Assembly: GCA_028753945.1 (NCBI GenBank)
Contig: JAPNXP010000007.1
Span: 5,456,001 to 5,520,000 of the forward strand
Source of the DNA: Hexactinellida sp. DTS-2022
Taxonomy: Eukaryota; Porifera; Hexactinellida
Direction: 5' to 3'
DNA: 64,000 nucleotides
Below the pieces are notes generated by a model. It was given only the letters and a program-made list of their open reading frames with translations, searched no databases and was not told the origin of the DNA. Below, piece after piece: positions 63,274 through 64,000 of this stretch. Both the position numbers and the translations under genes were made by a program. The stretch's first letter is position 1. Each line of letters begins with the position of its first letter.

Positions 63274-64000
63274 ATGTTCGTACGATTAACTCAGTTGCTA
63301 CTCAAGCGGGTGTTCCTACTGCCCACCCCCCTCGCACTGAGGCTCTACAGGAGAGCCCTGGCCCTGCCGCTCTTCCCCGTGTGGGGCCTGGCCGGGGCGG
63401 CCGTGCTAGCGAGTGCTGGCAGCGCGCTAGCAGAGAGCCGCGACTCGGAGCTGCTGGAAGAAGAGCTGGAGAGAATAGTGCGGCGAGCCGACGCCCTATT
63501 CGAGGAGAATCGGTTCGGACAGCTGCTGGAGTTCCTCTCCTCCTACGAGGAGCACAACGAGCCCGAGCTCCTGTGGAGACTCTCCCGCGCCTACTACAAG
63601 GTCGCGGTGGCCAGAGGGACGGCCGCGGGGCTGGCCAAGGAGCTGTCATACAGAGCTATCGATACGGTGAACAGATCCCTAGCTATGGATGGTAATTCGT
63701 TCGCAGCGCACAAGTGGGCAGGCATAACTCTGAGCCACATCGGTATATACGAGGGAATGACTTCTAAGATCAAACAGGCGTACACAGTCAAGTCCCACTT
63801 TGAGAGCTCCCTGAAGCTGAACCCGACTGACCCCACCTCCTGGCACCTGCTAGGACAGTGGTGCTACACCATCGCGGAGATCAGCTGGCTGGAGCGACGC
63901 GTGGTCTCCTCGGTGCTGGCCACGCCCCCCGCCAGCTCCTACCAGGAGGCGTACGACTGTTTCGCTAGGGCGGAGCAGCAGCAGCCCGGGTTCTACTCCC
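63274..64000 (+). CDS. RMDN-type TPR protein (regulator of microtubule dynamics family), cut by the window end
   Basis: The frame starts at the ATG at 63274 and is open to the last base, giving 242 residues without a stop. The N-terminus is Leu/Arg-rich without acids (MFVRLTQLLLKRVFLL) and followed by a hydrophobic Ala/Leu stretch, as expected for a mitochondrial presequence or membrane anchor. From about residue 60 the sequence follows the RMDN family: ELLWRLSRAYYKVA, AAHKWAGITLSHIGIYEG, SKIKQAYTVKSHFESSLKLNPTD, SWHLLGQWCYTIAEISWLERRV and ATPPASSYQEAYDCF. This fits RMDN1 best. The remaining C-terminal part lies beyond the window. A TATAAATA box is 32 bp upstream. Confidence 0.85.
   Translation, partial: MFVRLTQLLLKRVFLLPTPLALRLYRRALALPLFPVWGLAGAAVLASAGSALAESRDSELLEEELERIVRRADALFEENRFGQLLEFLSSYEEHNEPELLWRLSRAYYKVAVARGTAAGLAKELSYRAIDTVNRSLAMDGNSFAAHKWAGITLSHIGIYEGMTSKIKQAYTVKSHFESSLKLNPTDPTSWHLLGQWCYTIAEISWLERRVVSSVLATPPASSYQEAYDCFARAEQQQPGFYS

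Noticed and set aside
1..64000. tRNA or rRNA genes
   Set aside because: No cloverleaf with A/B-box pattern or rRNA core sequence was recognised by eye; a tRNAscan-type search could still find one.

Overview
The window looks like nuclear DNA of an early-branching animal, most likely a sponge. The genes are eukaryotic and metazoan in type: receptor tyrosine kinases, caspase-like peptidases, SRCR and EGF receptors, a TRP channel, 14-3-3, BUD13 and PITRM1. Introns are few and often 45-70 bp with GT-AG borders. Spacers are AT-rich and there is no operon organisation. The sponge call is an inference from the SRCR-plus-tyrosine-kinase architecture and the compact genes; I cannot run a search to confirm it.

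Layout. 1-6.0 kb: three tandem carbohydrate sulfotransferase copies on the minus strand, the third frameshifted, separated by a 33-bp tandem repeat and two nonautonomous DNA transposons. 6.2-7.1 kb: the C-terminal four blades of a Kelch protein without its 5' part. 7.8-10.8 kb: two caspase-like genes whose 3' flanks are duplicated. 11.3-14.7 kb: a secreted metallo-beta-lactamase-fold protein with a degraded metal site, and a double DNase I protein with a possible membrane anchor. 15.2-21.8 kb: an ankyrin-TRP channel (five exons) and a Frizzled-like seven-helix protein. 22-28.8 kb: two NHL-repeat proteins flanking two kinase-less SRCR receptors and a small tyrosine-rich membrane protein. 28.9-35.8 kb: housekeeping genes BUD13, 14-3-3 and PITRM1, with a small membrane protein gene nested antisense in PITRM1 intron 1. 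36.4-56.4 kb: a tandem cluster of six receptor tyrosine kinases (five with SRCR ectodomains, one without) and one SRCR receptor without a kinase. 56.7-63.1 kb: a long EGF-repeat membrane protein, a VWA protein and a divergent actin-like gene. 63.3 kb to the end: the 5' part of an RMDN (TPR) gene.

The most interesting region is the SRCR/tyrosine-kinase complex at 23.8-56.4 kb. All six kinases share a phase-0 intron at the same place in the C-lobe and an invariant juxtamembrane pattern Y-x2-[LIM]-x7-V-P. Nearby non-kinase membrane proteins carry tails with YxxM, YxN, YEEI and an ITAM-spaced tyrosine pair. I infer a set of ligand-sensing receptors, kinases and possible phosphotyrosine scaffolds diversifying by tandem duplication and perhaps gene conversion. 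Ligands and partners are unknown.

Many genes have a TATAAATA or TATATATA box 30-95 bp upstream of the ATG, so 5' leaders seem short. At least six small inverted-repeat elements or their remnants lie in spacers and introns. Exon borders given here are predicted by eye from reading frame, splice consensus and family conservation.
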